The position numbers and the translations under genes are program-made. From Risungbinella massiliensis (GTDB lineage Bacteria; Bacillota; Bacilli; Thermoactinomycetales; Thermoactinomycetaceae): DNA of 64,000 nt. Under the pieces are notes generated by a model, which had not been told where the DNA came from, did no database searches, and saw nothing but the letters and a program-made list of their open reading frames with translations. Location of the stretch: the NCBI RefSeq assembly GCF_000942395.1, contig NZ_LN812103.1, positions 1-64,000 of the forward strand. Direction: 5' to 3'. How positions within the stretch are numbered: position 1 is the stretch's first letter; each line of letters starts with the position of its first letter. This document shows, in pieces, positions 35,403 through 44,776 of the stretch.

Positions 35403-35615
35403 ATGAATTCTTTCATCTATGTATGTACAGTCATTGGATTATTTGCTTTTGGAGTAGCCTTTGCTTATGGATTTGTGACAGGATTATTTGGATTAGATCT
35501 TGACCACGAACAAATATATACGGGTAGAGTAACATTTATCTTTATTGGACTACTGTACTTCTGGGCTGCTGTTACAGATATATACCAAAATATTCAGGAC
35601 AAGAAAAAATCTTAG
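35403..35615 (+). CDS. Cassette B1: 70-aa two-helix membrane protein
   Basis: The 70-aa product has two hydrophobic segments (about 5-28 and 43-58) joined by a polar loop (DLDHEQIYTGR) and a Lys-rich C-terminus (QDKKKS). It is paralogous to B2 (shared FGLDL/VGSDL, GRV-F-IGLLY-WAA and DKKKS-like ends). The size and shape are seen in holins and type I toxins, but no family is recognised. ATG 35403 is two bases after the SD hairpin. Confidence 0.7.
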   Translation: MNSFIYVCTVIGLFAFGVAFAYGFVTGLFGLDLDHEQIYTGRVTFIFIGLLYFWAAVTDIYQNIQDKKKS

Positions 35616-35616
35616 T

Positions 35617-35654
35617 GCTAGACAGACAAACCATTATTTATGGTTTGTCTTTTT
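35617..35654 (+). terminator. Cassette B1: fold-back element and terminator
   Basis: GCTAGAC (35617-35623) complements leader GTCTAGC and abuts the perfect stem AGACAAACCA / TGGTTTGTCT with a TTTT tail. Confidence 0.75.
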
Positions 35655-35724
35655 CATTTAAAGCGAGCGAGAAGACTGTCATAGGATGGCAACAAATCAA
35701 TGCTACTAATAATTCAAATTATTA

Positions 35725-35843
35725 TACAATGTATTTACTCCTACAGCATGGTAGAGGACGCCTTACTCAAAGTGTTTTTTACCATGCTGTAGGGGTACGT
35801 CTAGCCTCTCAGCATGAAATTTCATTAGAAGGGTTGTGCTGAG
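35725..35843 (+). promoter_or_regulatory. Cassette B2: -10 element and structured leader
   Basis: TACAAT (35725-35730) without a convincing -35. P1 CCTACAGCATGGTA / TACCATGCTGTAGG (35740-35793), GTCTAGC (35799-35805), then P3 TCTCAGCA / TGCTGAGA with SD AGAAGGG in the loop. From the second arm of P1 to the start codon it is identical to B1. Confidence 0.72.
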
Positions 35844-35845
35844 AA

Positions 35846-36055
35846 ATGAGAGTAACATACTTCTTGGTGTGTGTAACATTTGCAGTCTTCTTTTTTGTAG
35901 GAGCTGTTGCTTACGAATTTGTGGTGAGTTTGGTAGGGTCTGATCTTGTTCTCGAAAAACCCATTGCGGGCAGAGTAATTTTCGCTCTTATTGGCTTACT
36001 TTACAGTTGGGCAGCTGCAGATGTGTACAAAGATATTAAGAAGAAAAAATCGTAA
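35846..36055 (+). CDS. Cassette B2: 69-aa two-helix membrane protein
   Basis: A paralogue of B1 with two hydrophobic segments (about 4-29 and 43-58), a polar loop (DLVLEKPIAGR) and C-terminus DIKKKKS. Start ATG 35846, as in B1. A longer frame that runs through the leader before it is an artefact. Function unknown. Confidence 0.7.
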   Translation: MRVTYFLVCVTFAVFFFVGAVAYEFVVSLVGSDLVLEKPIAGRVIFALIGLLYSWAAADVYKDIKKKKS

Positions 36056-36057
36056 GT

Positions 36058-36097
36058 GCTAGACTAGACAAACCAACAAATTTGGTTTGTCTTTTTC
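36058..36097 (+). terminator. Cassette B2: fold-back element and terminator
   Basis: GCTAGAC (36058-36064) complements leader GTCTAGC; terminator AGACAAACCA / TGGTTTGTCT with TTTTT follows at once. Confidence 0.75.
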
Positions 36098-36137
36098 CAT
36101 ATCTAGAAGCCAACTCTATGTGGATTTGTTCTATGAT

Positions 36138-36288
36138 ATAGCTTGTTGCATTAATCAAAGTTAAGCGTACGCGCGCTTCAGCTTGTCCTGCCTGTCCTGA
36201 GGGATCTGCTCAGACTCCCTACCGCTCATAGTCGCATCTCAAAAGGGGAAAACCTCTGGCTTTGGGTTCATTATGCAACATGCTCTAT
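36138..36288 (+). repeat. MITE-like repeat, copy 2
   Basis: A 151-bp element with imperfect terminal inverted repeats (AGCTTGTTGCATTAAT / ATTATGCAACATGCT). It is flanked by CTATGATA on both sides (36131-36138 and 36285-36292), a plausible 8-bp target duplication. It is strongly similar to copy 1 at 17240. It lies between cassettes B2 and B3. Confidence 0.8.
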
Positions 36289-36311
36289 GATAGAAAAAAG
36301 ATTAATTATAT

Positions 36312-36452
36312 ATGAAATAGGTTTTATGTATCGTTATAATGTAATTAGTCCTACAGCATGATAGAAATCATTTTATCTAAGTGTTTTCTACCATGCTGTA
36401 GGGGTACGTCTAGCCTCTCAGCATGAAATTTCATGAAAAAGGACGTGCTGAG
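36312..36452 (+). promoter_or_regulatory. Cassette B3: promoter and structured leader
   Basis: ATGAAA-17 nt-TATAAT (36312-36340). P1 CTACAGCATGATAGA / TCTACCATGCTGTAG has one mismatch (36350-36403). GTCTAGCC (36408-36415) is followed by P3 TCTCAGCA / TGCTGAGA, whose last A is the first base of the start codon. The SD is AAAAAGGA. The loop ATG is in frame with the main ORF here and is not stopped, unlike B1 and B2. Confidence 0.72.
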
Positions 36453-36662
36453 ATGAAGAGATTCCGAGATTGGTTGAGGAATGCTTTTTTGGTTATCTAC
36501 TTTTTGACTATTGCAGCGATTATCATCTCATTGGAAGTTATTTTTCGAATTCATATATGGAACAGTATAGCTCGACATTATGATGTAGTAGTTCAAGTGC
36601 TGTATATTAATATAATTGTATTTATCTTAATAGCAATCTCACTTTTTATTTTTAGAAAATAA
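36453..36662 (+). CDS. Cassette B3: 69-aa two-helix membrane protein
   Basis: The 69-aa product has hydrophobic segments at about 10-30 and 45-66, separated by a polar loop with IARHYDV. It is not clearly homologous to B1/B2 in sequence but has the same size and topology, and the same leader. ATG 36423 in the leader would add MKFHEKGRAE; ATG 36453 matches the position of the other cassette starts. Function unknown. Confidence 0.65.
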   Translation: MKRFRDWLRNAFLVIYFLTIAAIIISLEVIFRIHIWNSIARHYDVVVQVLYINIIVFILIAISLFIFRK

Positions 36663-36678
36663 CTAAAATAGATAGCTT

Positions 36679-36720
36679 GGCTAGACAAGACAAACCTATT
36701 TTACTGGTTTGTCTTATTTC
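36679..36720 (+). terminator. Cassette B3: fold-back element and terminator
   Basis: GGCTAGAC (36679-36686) complements leader GTCTAGCC over 8 nt and abuts terminator AAGACAAACC / GGTTTGTCTT. Confidence 0.72.
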
Positions 36721-36843
36721 TTTTTCGAAACATTTTTCTAAAACGCTAAACCTTACGGAATAGAAATGCTTCTGGTTGCAAAGAGCATGCATTTTAAGAT
36801 ATATTCAGGAAGGAAGTTCGCAAGGAAACGGGGGCATTTTTGC

Positions 36844-38223
36844 ATGCAAAATTTGTTTGCCGTGGTGCTGGCAGCAGGAAAAGGCACACGGATGCGGTCA
36901 AAGAAACATAAGGTATTGCACGAGATTTGTGGCAAGCCCATGATAGACCATATCCTGACGTCTATCACTGCGCTTTCTCCGACGGAGACAATCCTGGTGG
37001 TAGGACACCAAGGGGAAACAGTACGACAGTATATGGGAGATCGGGTTCAAATTGTGGAACAACATGAACAGCTTGGAACTGCTCATGCAGTGCAACAGAC
37101 TCGTCCACTTCTAGAAAATCAAGCTGGGATTACGCTTGTTCTAAATGGAGACCATCCTCTCTTTACGGCTGAAACATTCCAAAAGCTGATTGAGCATCAC
37201 CAATCGACTCATGCATCAGCAACCGTCTTGACTGCTACGGTAGAAGATTCGACGGGGTATGGACGGATTGTACGAGGAGAAAGTGGTTCAGTCGCCAGAA
37301 TCGTCGAGCATAAAGATGCGACAGAAGAAGAACGTCAGATCCAAGAGATCAACACTGGTACATTCTGTTTTGACAATGAAAAGCTTTTTGCAGCTCTTCG
37401 AAAAGTGGACAATGATAACGCTCAAGGAGAATACTACTTGCCAGATGTACTCTCCATTCTACAAGAAGAGAACCAAGTGATCTCTGCTTATGAAATGGAA
37501 GATGTAGTAGAGGCAATGGGCGTAAATGACCGAATCCAATTAGCAGAAGCGGCAAAATGCATGCGAAAGCGTATTATACAACAACATATGCAAAATGGAG
37601 TCACGATCGTAGACCCAGAAGCAACCTATATAGATATCGAGGTAGTCATCGGCGAAGATACCGTGATCGAGCCGGGGACCTTTTTGCGTGGGAAAACGGT
37701 AATCGGAGCAGATTGCCATATTGGACCGCAAGCGGATTTGACGAATGTAACTGTTTTGGATTCGACGAAGGTTCAGTATACAGTAGCGCAAGACAGTCAT
37801 TTGGGTCAACAAAGTACAGTGGGACCATATGCTTATCTCCGACCTGGCACTGAACTTGGACAAGAAGTGAAAATTGGTTGTTTCGTAGACCTAAAGAAGG
37901 CAAAACTAGCTAAAGGAGCTAAAGTGTCCCATCTCGCTTATGTAGGAGATGCAGAAGTTGGCGAAAATGTGAATGTCGGTTGTGGTGTTGTAACGGTTAA
38001 TTATGATGGTTTCCGGAAACATAAGACCATTATCGAAGATGGGGCTTTTATTGGTTGCAATACCAATTTAGTAGCGCCAGTAACAGTAGCTGAGGGTGCT
38101 TATGTAGCTGCTGGCTCCACGATCACGAAAGATGTCCCAGCCGATGCTTTAGCAGTAGCTCGTGAGAGACAAGTAAACAAAGAGGGTTATGTAACAAAGC
38201 TAAAGGCTAGATTGAAAAAATAG
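36844..38223 (+). CDS. glmU: Bifunctional GlcNAc-1-P uridyltransferase / GlcN-1-P acetyltransferase
   Basis: A 459-aa enzyme making UDP-GlcNAc for the cell wall. The N-terminal pyrophosphorylase has VVLAAGKGTRMRS...KVLHEICGKPM and LNGDHPL. The C-terminal left-handed beta-helix (about 250-455) carries the acetyltransferase residues around YLRPGTEL, SHLAYVGDAEVG and VNYDG. ATG 36844 has GGGGG about 9 nt upstream; the longer frame from 36766 is not supported. Confidence 0.96.
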   Translation: MQNLFAVVLAAGKGTRMRSKKHKVLHEICGKPMIDHILTSITALSPTETILVVGHQGETVRQYMGDRVQIVEQHEQLGTAHAVQQTRPLLENQAGITLVLNGDHPLFTAETFQKLIEHHQSTHASATVLTATVEDSTGYGRIVRGESGSVARIVEHKDATEEERQIQEINTGTFCFDNEKLFAALRKVDNDNAQGEYYLPDVLSILQEENQVISAYEMEDVVEAMGVNDRIQLAEAAKCMRKRIIQQHMQNGVTIVDPEATYIDIEVVIGEDTVIEPGTFLRGKTVIGADCHIGPQADLTNVTVLDSTKVQYTVAQDSHLGQQSTVGPYAYLRPGTELGQEVKIGCFVDLKKAKLAKGAKVSHLAYVGDAEVGENVNVGCGVVTVNYDGFRKHKTIIEDGAFIGCNTNLVAPVTVAEGAYVAAGSTITKDVPADALAVARERQVNKEGYVTKLKARLKK

Positions 38224-38233
38224 ACTCAAACTT

Positions 38234-38266
38234 CCATCGTGGGGTTTTCTTCATCCCTACGGATGG
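38234..38266 (+). terminator. Hairpin after glmU
   Basis: CCATCGT-GGG / CCC-TACGGATGG, imperfect, without a clear T run. It may be a processing site rather than a terminator. Confidence 0.35.
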
Positions 38267-38361
38267 TTCCAACCGTTAATATGGGATAGTCAGATAGAAG
38301 TTAGAAGATAGATTGTAAAGTGCTAAATAGACAGATATAAAAACTGGGGGCATTTGGAATC

Positions 38362-39321
38362 ATGTCAATTGGAGTAGAAAAGCCAATACCACGCTTACAA
38401 GTCTTTAGCTGTAATTCCAATCCGGAGCTGGCGCAAAAAATTTGTGATCATATTGGAATCCCGCTTGGGAACGCAGAAGTAAACAAATTTAGTGATGGCG
38501 AAATTCATATTAAATTGAACGAGAGTGTTCGTGGATCCGATGTATATGTGGTGCAGTCTACCTGTGATCCAGTTAACCAACATTTGATGGAATGCTTAGT
38601 AATGGTAGATGCTTTAAAACGTGCTTCTGCAAAAACGATCAATGTTGTAATGCCATACTATGGTTATGCTCGTCAAGATCGTAAAGCACGTGCTCGTGAT
38701 CCAATTACTGCAAAATTGGTTGCAAACTTGATCCAAACAGCTGGTGCGGATCGTGTTATCTCGATGGATCTTCATGCGACCCAGATTCAAGGATTTTTTG
38801 ATATTCCAGTCGATCATTTAGTAGGCGTGCCGATTTTGGCTCAATACTTCCGTAGCAAGAACCTAGAAGATTTGGTTGTCGTTTCTCCAGATCATGGTGG
38901 TGTCGTTCGTGCTCGTCGTCTGGCAGAACGTCTCGAAGCGCCAATTGCGATTATTGATAAACGTCGCCCAGAGCCAAACGTAGCAGAAGTGATGAACATT
39001 GTTGGGAAAGTAGCTGGTAAAACAGCGATTATCATTGACGATTTAATCGACACAGCAGGAACGATTACACTGGCTGCGAATGCCCTGTTAGAAAAAGGTG
39101 CAAAAGAAGTATTTGCTTGTTGTACTCATCCGGTTTTCTCTGGTCCTGCGATGAAGCGGATTGAGGAAGCCAATATTACGGAGATGGTAGTAACAGACAC
39201 AATTCCATTGCCAGACTCCAAACAATTGGACAAGATTAAAGTGCTTTCTGTCTCCGGTTTGATTGGAGAAGCCATCGTCCGTGTTCATAATGAGAAATCT
39301 GTTAGCCGTCTTTTTGACTAA
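38362..39321 (+). CDS. prs: Ribose-phosphate pyrophosphokinase
   Basis: A 319-aa class I PRPP synthetase. [20 protein letters not shown], the [19 protein letters not shown] active-site segment, [15 protein letters not shown] and the PRPP loop [12 protein letters not shown] are all intact. PRPP is the ligand of PurR and substrate of Hpt encoded nearby. A GGGG sits about 11 nt before ATG. Confidence 0.97.
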   Translation: MSIGVEKPIPRLQVFSCNSNPELAQKICDHIGIPLGNAEVNKFSDGEIHIKLNESVRGSDVYVVQSTCDPVNQHLMECLVMVDALKRASAKTINVVMPYYGYARQDRKARARDPITAKLVANLIQTAGADRVISMDLHATQIQGFFDIPVDHLVGVPILAQYFRSKNLEDLVVVSPDHGGVVRARRLAERLEAPIAIIDKRRPEPNVAEVMNIVGKVAGKTAIIIDDLIDTAGTITLAANALLEKGAKEVFACCTHPVFSGPAMKRIEEANITEMVVTDTIPLPDSKQLDKIKVLSVSGLIGEAIVRVHNEKSVSRLFD

Positions 39322-39358
39322 GATTTACTGTTTGTTCTTTTTTTGTTAAAATTTTGCA

Positions 39359-39383
39359 GTTTTATTTCCTCTTTTTTGGGCAA
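39359..39383 (+). promoter_or_regulatory. Sigma-B-like promoter of ctc
   Basis: GTTTTA-13 nt-GGGCAA resembles the sigma-B pattern GTTTAA-N13-15-GGGWAW. B. subtilis ctc is the classic sigma-B gene. I did not see sigB in this window. Confidence 0.5.
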
Positions 39384-39411
39384 TATAAATAGTTATAAGA
39401 AAGGGGAATTG

Positions 39412-39999
39412 ATGACAATGACCATTTCTGCAGAATTACGACATGAGAAGAACAGCAAGCAGCTTCGTTCAAGAGGACGTGTGCCGGGTGTGCTCTATGG
39501 AAAAAATATTTCAGCCATCCCTATTGATCTAGATGCTAGTGCTTTGAAAAAAGAGATGGAACGCTCTTCTGGTTTGCTCGATGTTCAAGTAGCGGGTAAA
39601 CCTTATCGTGTGCTAGTACGTCAACTACAAAAAAATGCGGTTAAAGGAGATTTGCTTCATGTGGATCTCTTTGCGGTATCGTTAAATGAAGATTTAGATG
39701 TAGATGTTCCAGTCGTTTTGGTAGGAGAAGCAGTTGGTGCAACAGAGGGTGGGGTCTTGCAACACGTGACACATAGCGTGACCGTACGTTGTAAGCCAGA
39801 TCAAATCCCATCAGAGTTACCAGTCGATATCTCCAAACTTGGCATAGGAGATTCTCTCACTTTGACGGATGTCTTGTCAGGTCTCCCTTTTGAAGTGATT
39901 TCTGATCCTGCGACGGTACTTGTTACAGTGAGTGCACCTGTAGCAGAAGAAGAATCACCAGCCGAGGAAGAATCGCCAGAAACTTCAACTGAGGACTAA
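39412..39999 (+). CDS. ctc: Ribosomal protein bL25, general stress (Ctc/TL5) form
   Basis: A 195-aa two-domain bL25. The N-terminal 5S rRNA-binding domain (RHEKNSKQLRSRGRVPGVLYG) is followed by a TL5-type beta domain and an acidic Glu-rich tail (EEESPAEEESPE). AAGGGG is 6 nt before ATG 39412. The long N-terminal extension of the open frame is not translated in my reading. Confidence 0.94.
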   Translation: MTMTISAELRHEKNSKQLRSRGRVPGVLYGKNISAIPIDLDASALKKEMERSSGLLDVQVAGKPYRVLVRQLQKNAVKGDLLHVDLFAVSLNEDLDVDVPVVLVGEAVGATEGGVLQHVTHSVTVRCKPDQIPSELPVDISKLGIGDSLTLTDVLSGLPFEVISDPATVLVTVSAPVAEEESPAEEESPETSTED

Positions 40000-40012
40000 A
40001 TATGATATGATC

Positions 40013-40045
40013 AGAGGGATCGGGACTTTCTCGATTCCTCTTTTT
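40013..40045 (+). terminator. Terminator after ctc
   Basis: Imperfect stem AGAGGGATCGGG / CTCGATTCCTCT with a TTTTT tail. Confidence 0.75.
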
Positions 40046-40070
40046 CAAGTAGAAGTAAAGGAAGAGAATA

Positions 40071-40637
40071 ATGAAGCTTATCGTAGGGCTTGGGAATCCG
40101 GGCAGAAAATATGCACAAACCAGACATAACATCGGATTTTGGGTTTTGGCAGAATTGAGCCGTCGATTAAATATACCCCTAAATAAAGAAAAGTTTCATG
40201 GGGTAGTGGGGGAAGGAATGGTTGGATCAGAAAAAGTAGTCTTGCTGATGCCAACAACCTATATGAATCTCTCTGGGGAATCCGTCCGTCCTGCTATGGA
40301 TTGGTACAAAGCCGATTTGGATGAACTGTTAGTAGTCTATGACGATATGGATTTGCCGCTGGGTAAGATACGTCTGCGACTAAAAGGAAGTTCTGGTGGT
40401 CATAATGGGATGAAATCCATCATTCAACACTTAGGGACGGATGAATTTAAGCGATTAAAATTAGGAGTAGATCGCCCTCCTGCTGGTATCTCAGTACCGA
40501 ACTATGTTTTGGCACCATTTTTACCAGAGGAGCAATCGGAAGCACAATCCGCAGCTCAAATGGCAGCTGAAGCAGTTGAAGCATGGCTAAGTGAAGATTT
40601 CCTCCAAGTTATGAACCGCTTTAACGTTAATAAATAA
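40071..40637 (+). CDS. pth: Peptidyl-tRNA hydrolase
   Basis: A 188-aa enzyme (SpoVC) recycling peptidyl-tRNA. GLGNPGRKYAQTRHNIGF contains the catalytic His, PTTYMNLSGESV and DDMDLPLGKIRL hold the conserved Asn and Asp, and GGHNGMKSI is intact. GGAAGAG precedes ATG. Confidence 0.96.
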   Translation: MKLIVGLGNPGRKYAQTRHNIGFWVLAELSRRLNIPLNKEKFHGVVGEGMVGSEKVVLLMPTTYMNLSGESVRPAMDWYKADLDELLVVYDDMDLPLGKIRLRLKGSSGGHNGMKSIIQHLGTDEFKRLKLGVDRPPAGISVPNYVLAPFLPEEQSEAQSAAQMAAEAVEAWLSEDFLQVMNRFNVNK

Positions 40638-40706
40638 GGTATAACTTTCATCAGAAATTTTTTATTCTGCTGATGGATAATGGAACCAAAGTCTTTTATA
40701 GGAAAG

Positions 40707-40745
40707 AAACCCCATCTTATCCGCTCAAAGACTGGTGGGGTTTTC
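40707..40745 (+). terminator. Terminator after pth
   Basis: AACCCCATC / GGTGGGGTT with one G-T pair, a 17-nt loop and a TTTT tail. Confidence 0.75.
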
Positions 40746-40766
40746 CTGTTGTTAACGAGAAAAATG

Positions 40767-40796
40767 GTATGTCTACAAGTAAACTAGGTGATACTA
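40767..40796 (+). promoter_or_regulatory. Sigma-F promoter of fin
   Basis: GTATG-15 nt-GGTGATACTA: the -10 matches GGNRANAHTW at every position and the -35 matches GYWTA at four of five. fin is a sigma-F gene in B. subtilis. Confidence 0.65.
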
Positions 40797-40829
40797 GGGA
40801 CAAATCTTCCCAACACTAGGAGAATGCTT

Positions 40830-41060
40830 GTGGCCATCTATTATCAGTGTAAACATTGTCAGAGTAGACTTGGAATGTTGGAAAAAAAAGACGTAACCGA
40901 ACAAGAGCTAGGTTTTGATCGGTTGACCCAAGAAGAACGGCAAGATATAATTTTTAATGACCTATACGGGGATACATATGTACATATCACTTGTGAAAGC
41001 TGTCAAGAGACGCTGGATCGTTATCCCGAACGAAATGCTTGGAGTTATTTAATCCAATAA
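40830..41060 (+). CDS. fin: Anti-sigma-F factor Fin
   Basis: A 76-aa protein (YabK) that inhibits sigma-F and helps the switch to sigma-G in the forespore. Zinc pairs CKHC and CESC are present, with the ELGFDRLTQEER core. GTG 40830 gives 76 residues, the B. subtilis length, with TAGGAGA 6 nt upstream. It lies between pth and mfd as in B. subtilis. Confidence 0.9.
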   Translation: MAIYYQCKHCQSRLGMLEKKDVTEQELGFDRLTQEERQDIIFNDLYGDTYVHITCESCQETLDRYPERNAWSYLIQ

Positions 41061-41233
41061 CCATGTTGCATATTTTATGGAAGTTAGAGAGATTAATGTA
41101 GCAGACTCCAATCACAGAATATGTTATTAGTTTTTTCTGACTAGTGAGGAAATGAGTCTTGGCTTGTCAAGAGCTGAGGCTTGTTTTCTATTGTCATAGA
41201 GGAGAAAAAAACATAAAAGAGGAGTGTCCGTTT

Positions 41234-44200
41234 TTGGAACCGTTACGAAAGTTGATACAACAAGATGCGGACTTTCAGTCGACGGTAGAGGGTTTCAAGC
41301 ACCATTTGCGTGAACAACTCGTAACCGGACTGACCGGAACCGCTCGCATGCTTTATGTTGCAGCTCTCTATCAACAATTGGAGAGGCCAGTCGTCATCAT
41401 GACGCACAATCTAAACCAAGCGCAAAAAGCGTATGAAGACCTATTGGAGTTAATAGATCGGGAAAATTTGTTGCTTTACCCAGCGAATGAACTTGTGACA
41501 ACAGAAATTGCCTTATCTGGATCAGAGACCCTCGGAGAGCGAATTCAAGTTTTGTCTCGACTTTCCCGGGGTTTTCGTGGTGTCTTAGTCGTCCCTTTCT
41601 CTGGAGCACGAAAGCTTTTTCCGCCAAAAGCTACTTTTCAAAATGCTCACGTTCAATTGAATGTAGGGCAAGAGTATCCAATGGAGAAGCTAAGTGATAA
41701 GTTGGTTCACATGGGGTACGAACGAGTTGATATGGTCGAAAAAAGCGGCGAATTTAGCGTACGTGGAGGGATATTGGACCTATATCCAGTTACCTTTGAG
41801 AATCCGATTCGTATGGAATGGTTTGATGATGAAATTGACTCGATCCGTCCTTTTTCGACTGCTAGCCAACGTTCTTTGGAGAAGTGGGACAATGTATTAA
41901 TTCCCCCAGCAAGTGAGTTGTTCGGTTCATCAGAACTTTATATGAAAGCAGCCGACCGTATTGAAAAACTATTAGAAGAGCGGATTCAAATAGTACGAGA
42001 TGAAACAGTTGCGCAAAAAATTCGCGAGCATGCTATGTGGGAGATAGAGCAGTTACGCGAAGGGAGTTCTTTTAATGGGATCTATAAATATATATCCGAA
42101 ATCTATCCTAACTCCCAAAGTTTGCTGGACTATCTTCCAAAAGAGACTCTGTTCATTCTAGATGAACCTACAAGAATTTGGGAAAGTGCCAAACAAATGG
42201 AGAAGGAAGAAGGAGAATGGCAGACTGCTCTATTGCAACAAGGGGAAATTTTACCTAAGCTAAAGCTCTCCTTTACTTATGAGGAAGTGATTCAAAATCA
42301 CGCAAATCAGCGCCTCTCGTTGTCTTTATTTTTGCGACAAGCACCTGGAACCCAACCACAGAATATTATCCAAGTTCTCTGTAAAGCGATGCAACAGTTT
42401 CACGGGCAGATGCATGTTTTAAAAGCTGAATGGGAGAGACTCGTCAAAGCCAATTATAGACTGGTGTTTACAGCGAGTAGTGAAGATCGCTTAGATCGAC
42501 TAGAACGAGTACTTCAAGACTATGGCATGGAAGCGACTCGTTCCACTACTGGTGAGATCCATCCTGGAAAACCTGTACTCATTCCAGCTAGTTTACAAAA
42601 TGGCTTTGAGTTGAGTGGAATTAAATTGGCAGTTATTACGGAGAGCGAAGTCTTCACTCAGCGTACCAGAAGAGTTCGTCGCTCTTCTAAGATGGATAAT
42701 GCAGAAAAGATTAAAGATTATCAAGAGTTAAAACCAGGGGACTATGTTGTACATGTCAATCATGGTATTGGAAAATACATCGGGATCGAGACGTTGCAGG
42801 TAGGAGGATTACACAAAGATTATCTCCATGTTCAGTATGCAGGAAATGATAAACTCTACGTTCCGGTCGAACAGATTGATCAGGTACAGAAGTATGTAGG
42901 AAGCGAAGAGAAGTCACCTAAGGTATATAGCTTAGGTGGGAATGAATGGAACAAAGTAAAAAATAAAGTAAGAAGCTCTGTTGAGGATATTGCCAAAGAC
43001 CTCATAGCGCTTTATTCTCAGCGCAATCAAGCAAAAGGTTACAGCTTTTCTCCTGATACACCTTTTCAGCGGGATTTTGAAGCAATGTTTCCCTATGATG
43101 AAACACCAGACCAAATTCGGTCGATTGAGGAGATCAAAAAAGATATGGAACAGACCCAGCCGATGGATCGACTTCTTTGTGGTGATGTTGGTTATGGGAA
43201 AACAGAAGTGGCTGTGCGAGCCGCATTTAAAGCTGCAATGGATGGAAAACAGGTAGCGGTATTGGTTCCTACCACTATTCTAGCTCAGCAGCATTATGAG
43301 ACGTTTAAAGAGAGGTTTGCAGATTTTCCCGTTGAGATTCGTGTATTAAGCCGGTTCCGTTCTCGCAAAGAACAGAAAGAAACAATGGATAGCCTTGCGA
43401 CAGGAAAAGTGGATATTGTAATCGGGACTCATCGATTGTTATCCAAGGATGTTCAGTATAAGGATCTAGGTCTACTCATTATTGATGAAGAGCAACGATT
43501 TGGAGTAAAGCATAAGGAAAAGATCAAGCAATTAAAACACAATATAGATGTGCTGACACTAACAGCTACTCCTATTCCACGTACATTGCATATGGCGATG
43601 ATGGGGGTACGCGATCTCTCTGTTATTGAAACACCTCCTGAAAACCGTTTTCCTGTTCAGACTTATGTATTGGAGTATTCAGGAGCGCTTGTCCGAGAAG
43701 CGATTGAGCGAGAGATGGGACGAGGGGGACAAGTCTTTTTCCTCTATAATCAAGTCCAAAATATTGACCAGATGGCAGATCAAATACGTTTGCTCGTTCC
43801 AGATGCCAAAGTGTCTGTTGCACATGGACAGATGGCGGAGACAGAGCTAGAGCGTGTAATGCTAGACTTTTTAGATGGGGAATCCGATGTGTTGGTAAGT
43901 ACTACCATCATTGAGACAGGTGTAGATATTCCAAATGTGAATACACTAATTATTTATGATGCAGATCGGATGGGATTATCACAACTCTACCAGTTGCGTG
44001 GTCGAGTAGGACGTTCGAATCGAATCGCTTACGCTTACTTTACTTATCAGCGCGACAAGGTTCTTTCCGAAACAGCCGAAAAACGTCTTCAAGCTATTAA
44101 AGAGTTTACCGAACTTGGTTCTGGTTTTAAAATCGCGATGCGAGATCTCAGTATTCGAGGTGCTGGAAATTTATTAGGAGCTGAGCAACATGGGCATATT

Positions 44201-44776
44201 GCAAGTGTAGGGTTTGAATTATATAGTCAAATGCTCAAAGATGCGGTACAAGAGAAACAAGGCAAAAAAGAAGATGTGGTGCAAGTTGATCCAGAGTTGG
44301 ATATCAAGGTGGATGCTTATCTACCATCTGAATATATCCAAGACGAGAAACAAAAAATCGAGCTGTATAAAAAGATTCGATCAGTTCGTACAATTAAGGA
44401 AGTACAAGAATTAGAGGAAGAAATGGAAGATCGTTTTGGTGACCTTCCTGATCCTGTTGTACAATTGATGAAAGTAGCCAAAATAAGATCCTATGCGATC
44501 CAATATGGATTTGAGATAATCCAGCAAAAAGGGCAAGAAGTGACAATGAAGCTTCGGCCTGAAGAGAGCAAAGAGATCGATGGCCAGATGTTATTCCAAG
44601 TAGCCAATCAATTCCCTGGCCGGGTTCGCCTCTCGTCTGGGAAGCAAATCGGGGTTATTTTAAAAGTGCAAGGGCTTTCTACTCGCATGTTGCTAGAATT
44701 GATGGAGCAGTTTTTGATAAAATATGAGGCGGTTCCCACAAGGAAAGGGGCAATGGAAAATGTCAACATCGACTAA
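41234..44776 (+). CDS. mfd: Transcription-repair coupling factor
   Basis: A 1180-aa ATPase that removes stalled RNA polymerase and recruits UvrA. The UvrB-homology region is at about 1-350, the RNAP-binding Tudor-like RID ([21 protein letters not shown]) near residue 500, and the RecG-like motor has [24 protein letters not shown] and [16 protein letters not shown] 41234 is chosen (GAGGAG 9 nt upstream, 1180 aa against 1177 in B. subtilis). The final 17 nt overlap the next gene. Confidence 0.96.
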   Translation: MEPLRKLIQQDADFQSTVEGFKHHLREQLVTGLTGTARMLYVAALYQQLERPVVIMTHNLNQAQKAYEDLLELIDRENLLLYPANELVTTEIALSGSETLGERIQVLSRLSRGFRGVLVVPFSGARKLFPPKATFQNAHVQLNVGQEYPMEKLSDKLVHMGYERVDMVEKSGEFSVRGGILDLYPVTFENPIRMEWFDDEIDSIRPFSTASQRSLEKWDNVLIPPASELFGSSELYMKAADRIEKLLEERIQIVRDETVAQKIREHAMWEIEQLREGSSFNGIYKYISEIYPNSQSLLDYLPKETLFILDEPTRIWESAKQMEKEEGEWQTALLQQGEILPKLKLSFTYEEVIQNHANQRLSLSLFLRQAPGTQPQNIIQVLCKAMQQFHGQMHVLKAEWERLVKANYRLVFTASSEDRLDRLERVLQDYGMEATRSTTGEIHPGKPVLIPASLQNGFELSGIKLAVITESEVFTQRTRRVRRSSKMDNAEKIKDYQELKPGDYVVHVNHGIGKYIGIETLQVGGLHKDYLHVQYAGNDKLYVPVEQIDQVQKYVGSEEKSPKVYSLGGNEWNKVKNKVRSSVEDIAKDLIALYSQRNQAKGYSFSPDTPFQRDFEAMFPYDETPDQIRSIEEIKKDMEQTQPMDRLLCGDVGYGKTEVAVRAAFKAAMDGKQVAVLVPTTILAQQHYETFKERFADFPVEIRVLSRFRSRKEQKETMDSLATGKVDIVIGTHRLLSKDVQYKDLGLLIIDEEQRFGVKHKEKIKQLKHNIDVLTLTATPIPRTLHMAMMGVRDLSVIETPPENRFPVQTYVLEYSGALVREAIEREMGRGGQVFFLYNQVQNIDQMADQIRLLVPDAKVSVAHGQMAETELERVMLDFLDGESDVLVSTTIIETGVDIPNVNTLIIYDADRMGLSQLYQLRGRVGRSNRIAYAYFTYQRDKVLSETAEKRLQAIKEFTELGSGFKIAMRDLSIRGAGNLLGAEQHGHIASVGFELYSQMLKDAVQEKQGKKEDVVQVDPELDIKVDAYLPSEYIQDEKQKIELYKKIRSVRTIKEVQELEEEMEDRFGDLPDPVVQLMKVAKIRSYAIQYGFEIIQQKGQEVTMKLRPEESKEIDGQMLFQVANQFPGRVRLSSGKQIGVILKVQGLSTRMLLELMEQFLIKYEAVPTRKGAMENVNID

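Noticed and set aside
35615-35842. A 75-codon open frame running through the B2 leader.
   Set aside because: It covers the B1 terminator, the B2 promoter and both leader hairpins, has no SD, and ends where the true B2 ORF begins.
16783-36403. Repeated hairpin leaders as a CRISPR array.
   Set aside because: Only two and three copies, each separated by an ORF and terminator, with no regular short spacers and no cas genes.
36766-36843. An N-terminal extension of GlmU of 26 residues.
   Set aside because: No family member has it, and ATG 36844 has a proper SD and gives the usual length.
41062-41078. CCATGTTGCATATTTTATGG resembles the end of the MITE-like repeat.
   Set aside because: Only about 11 bases match and no other part of the repeat is nearby.
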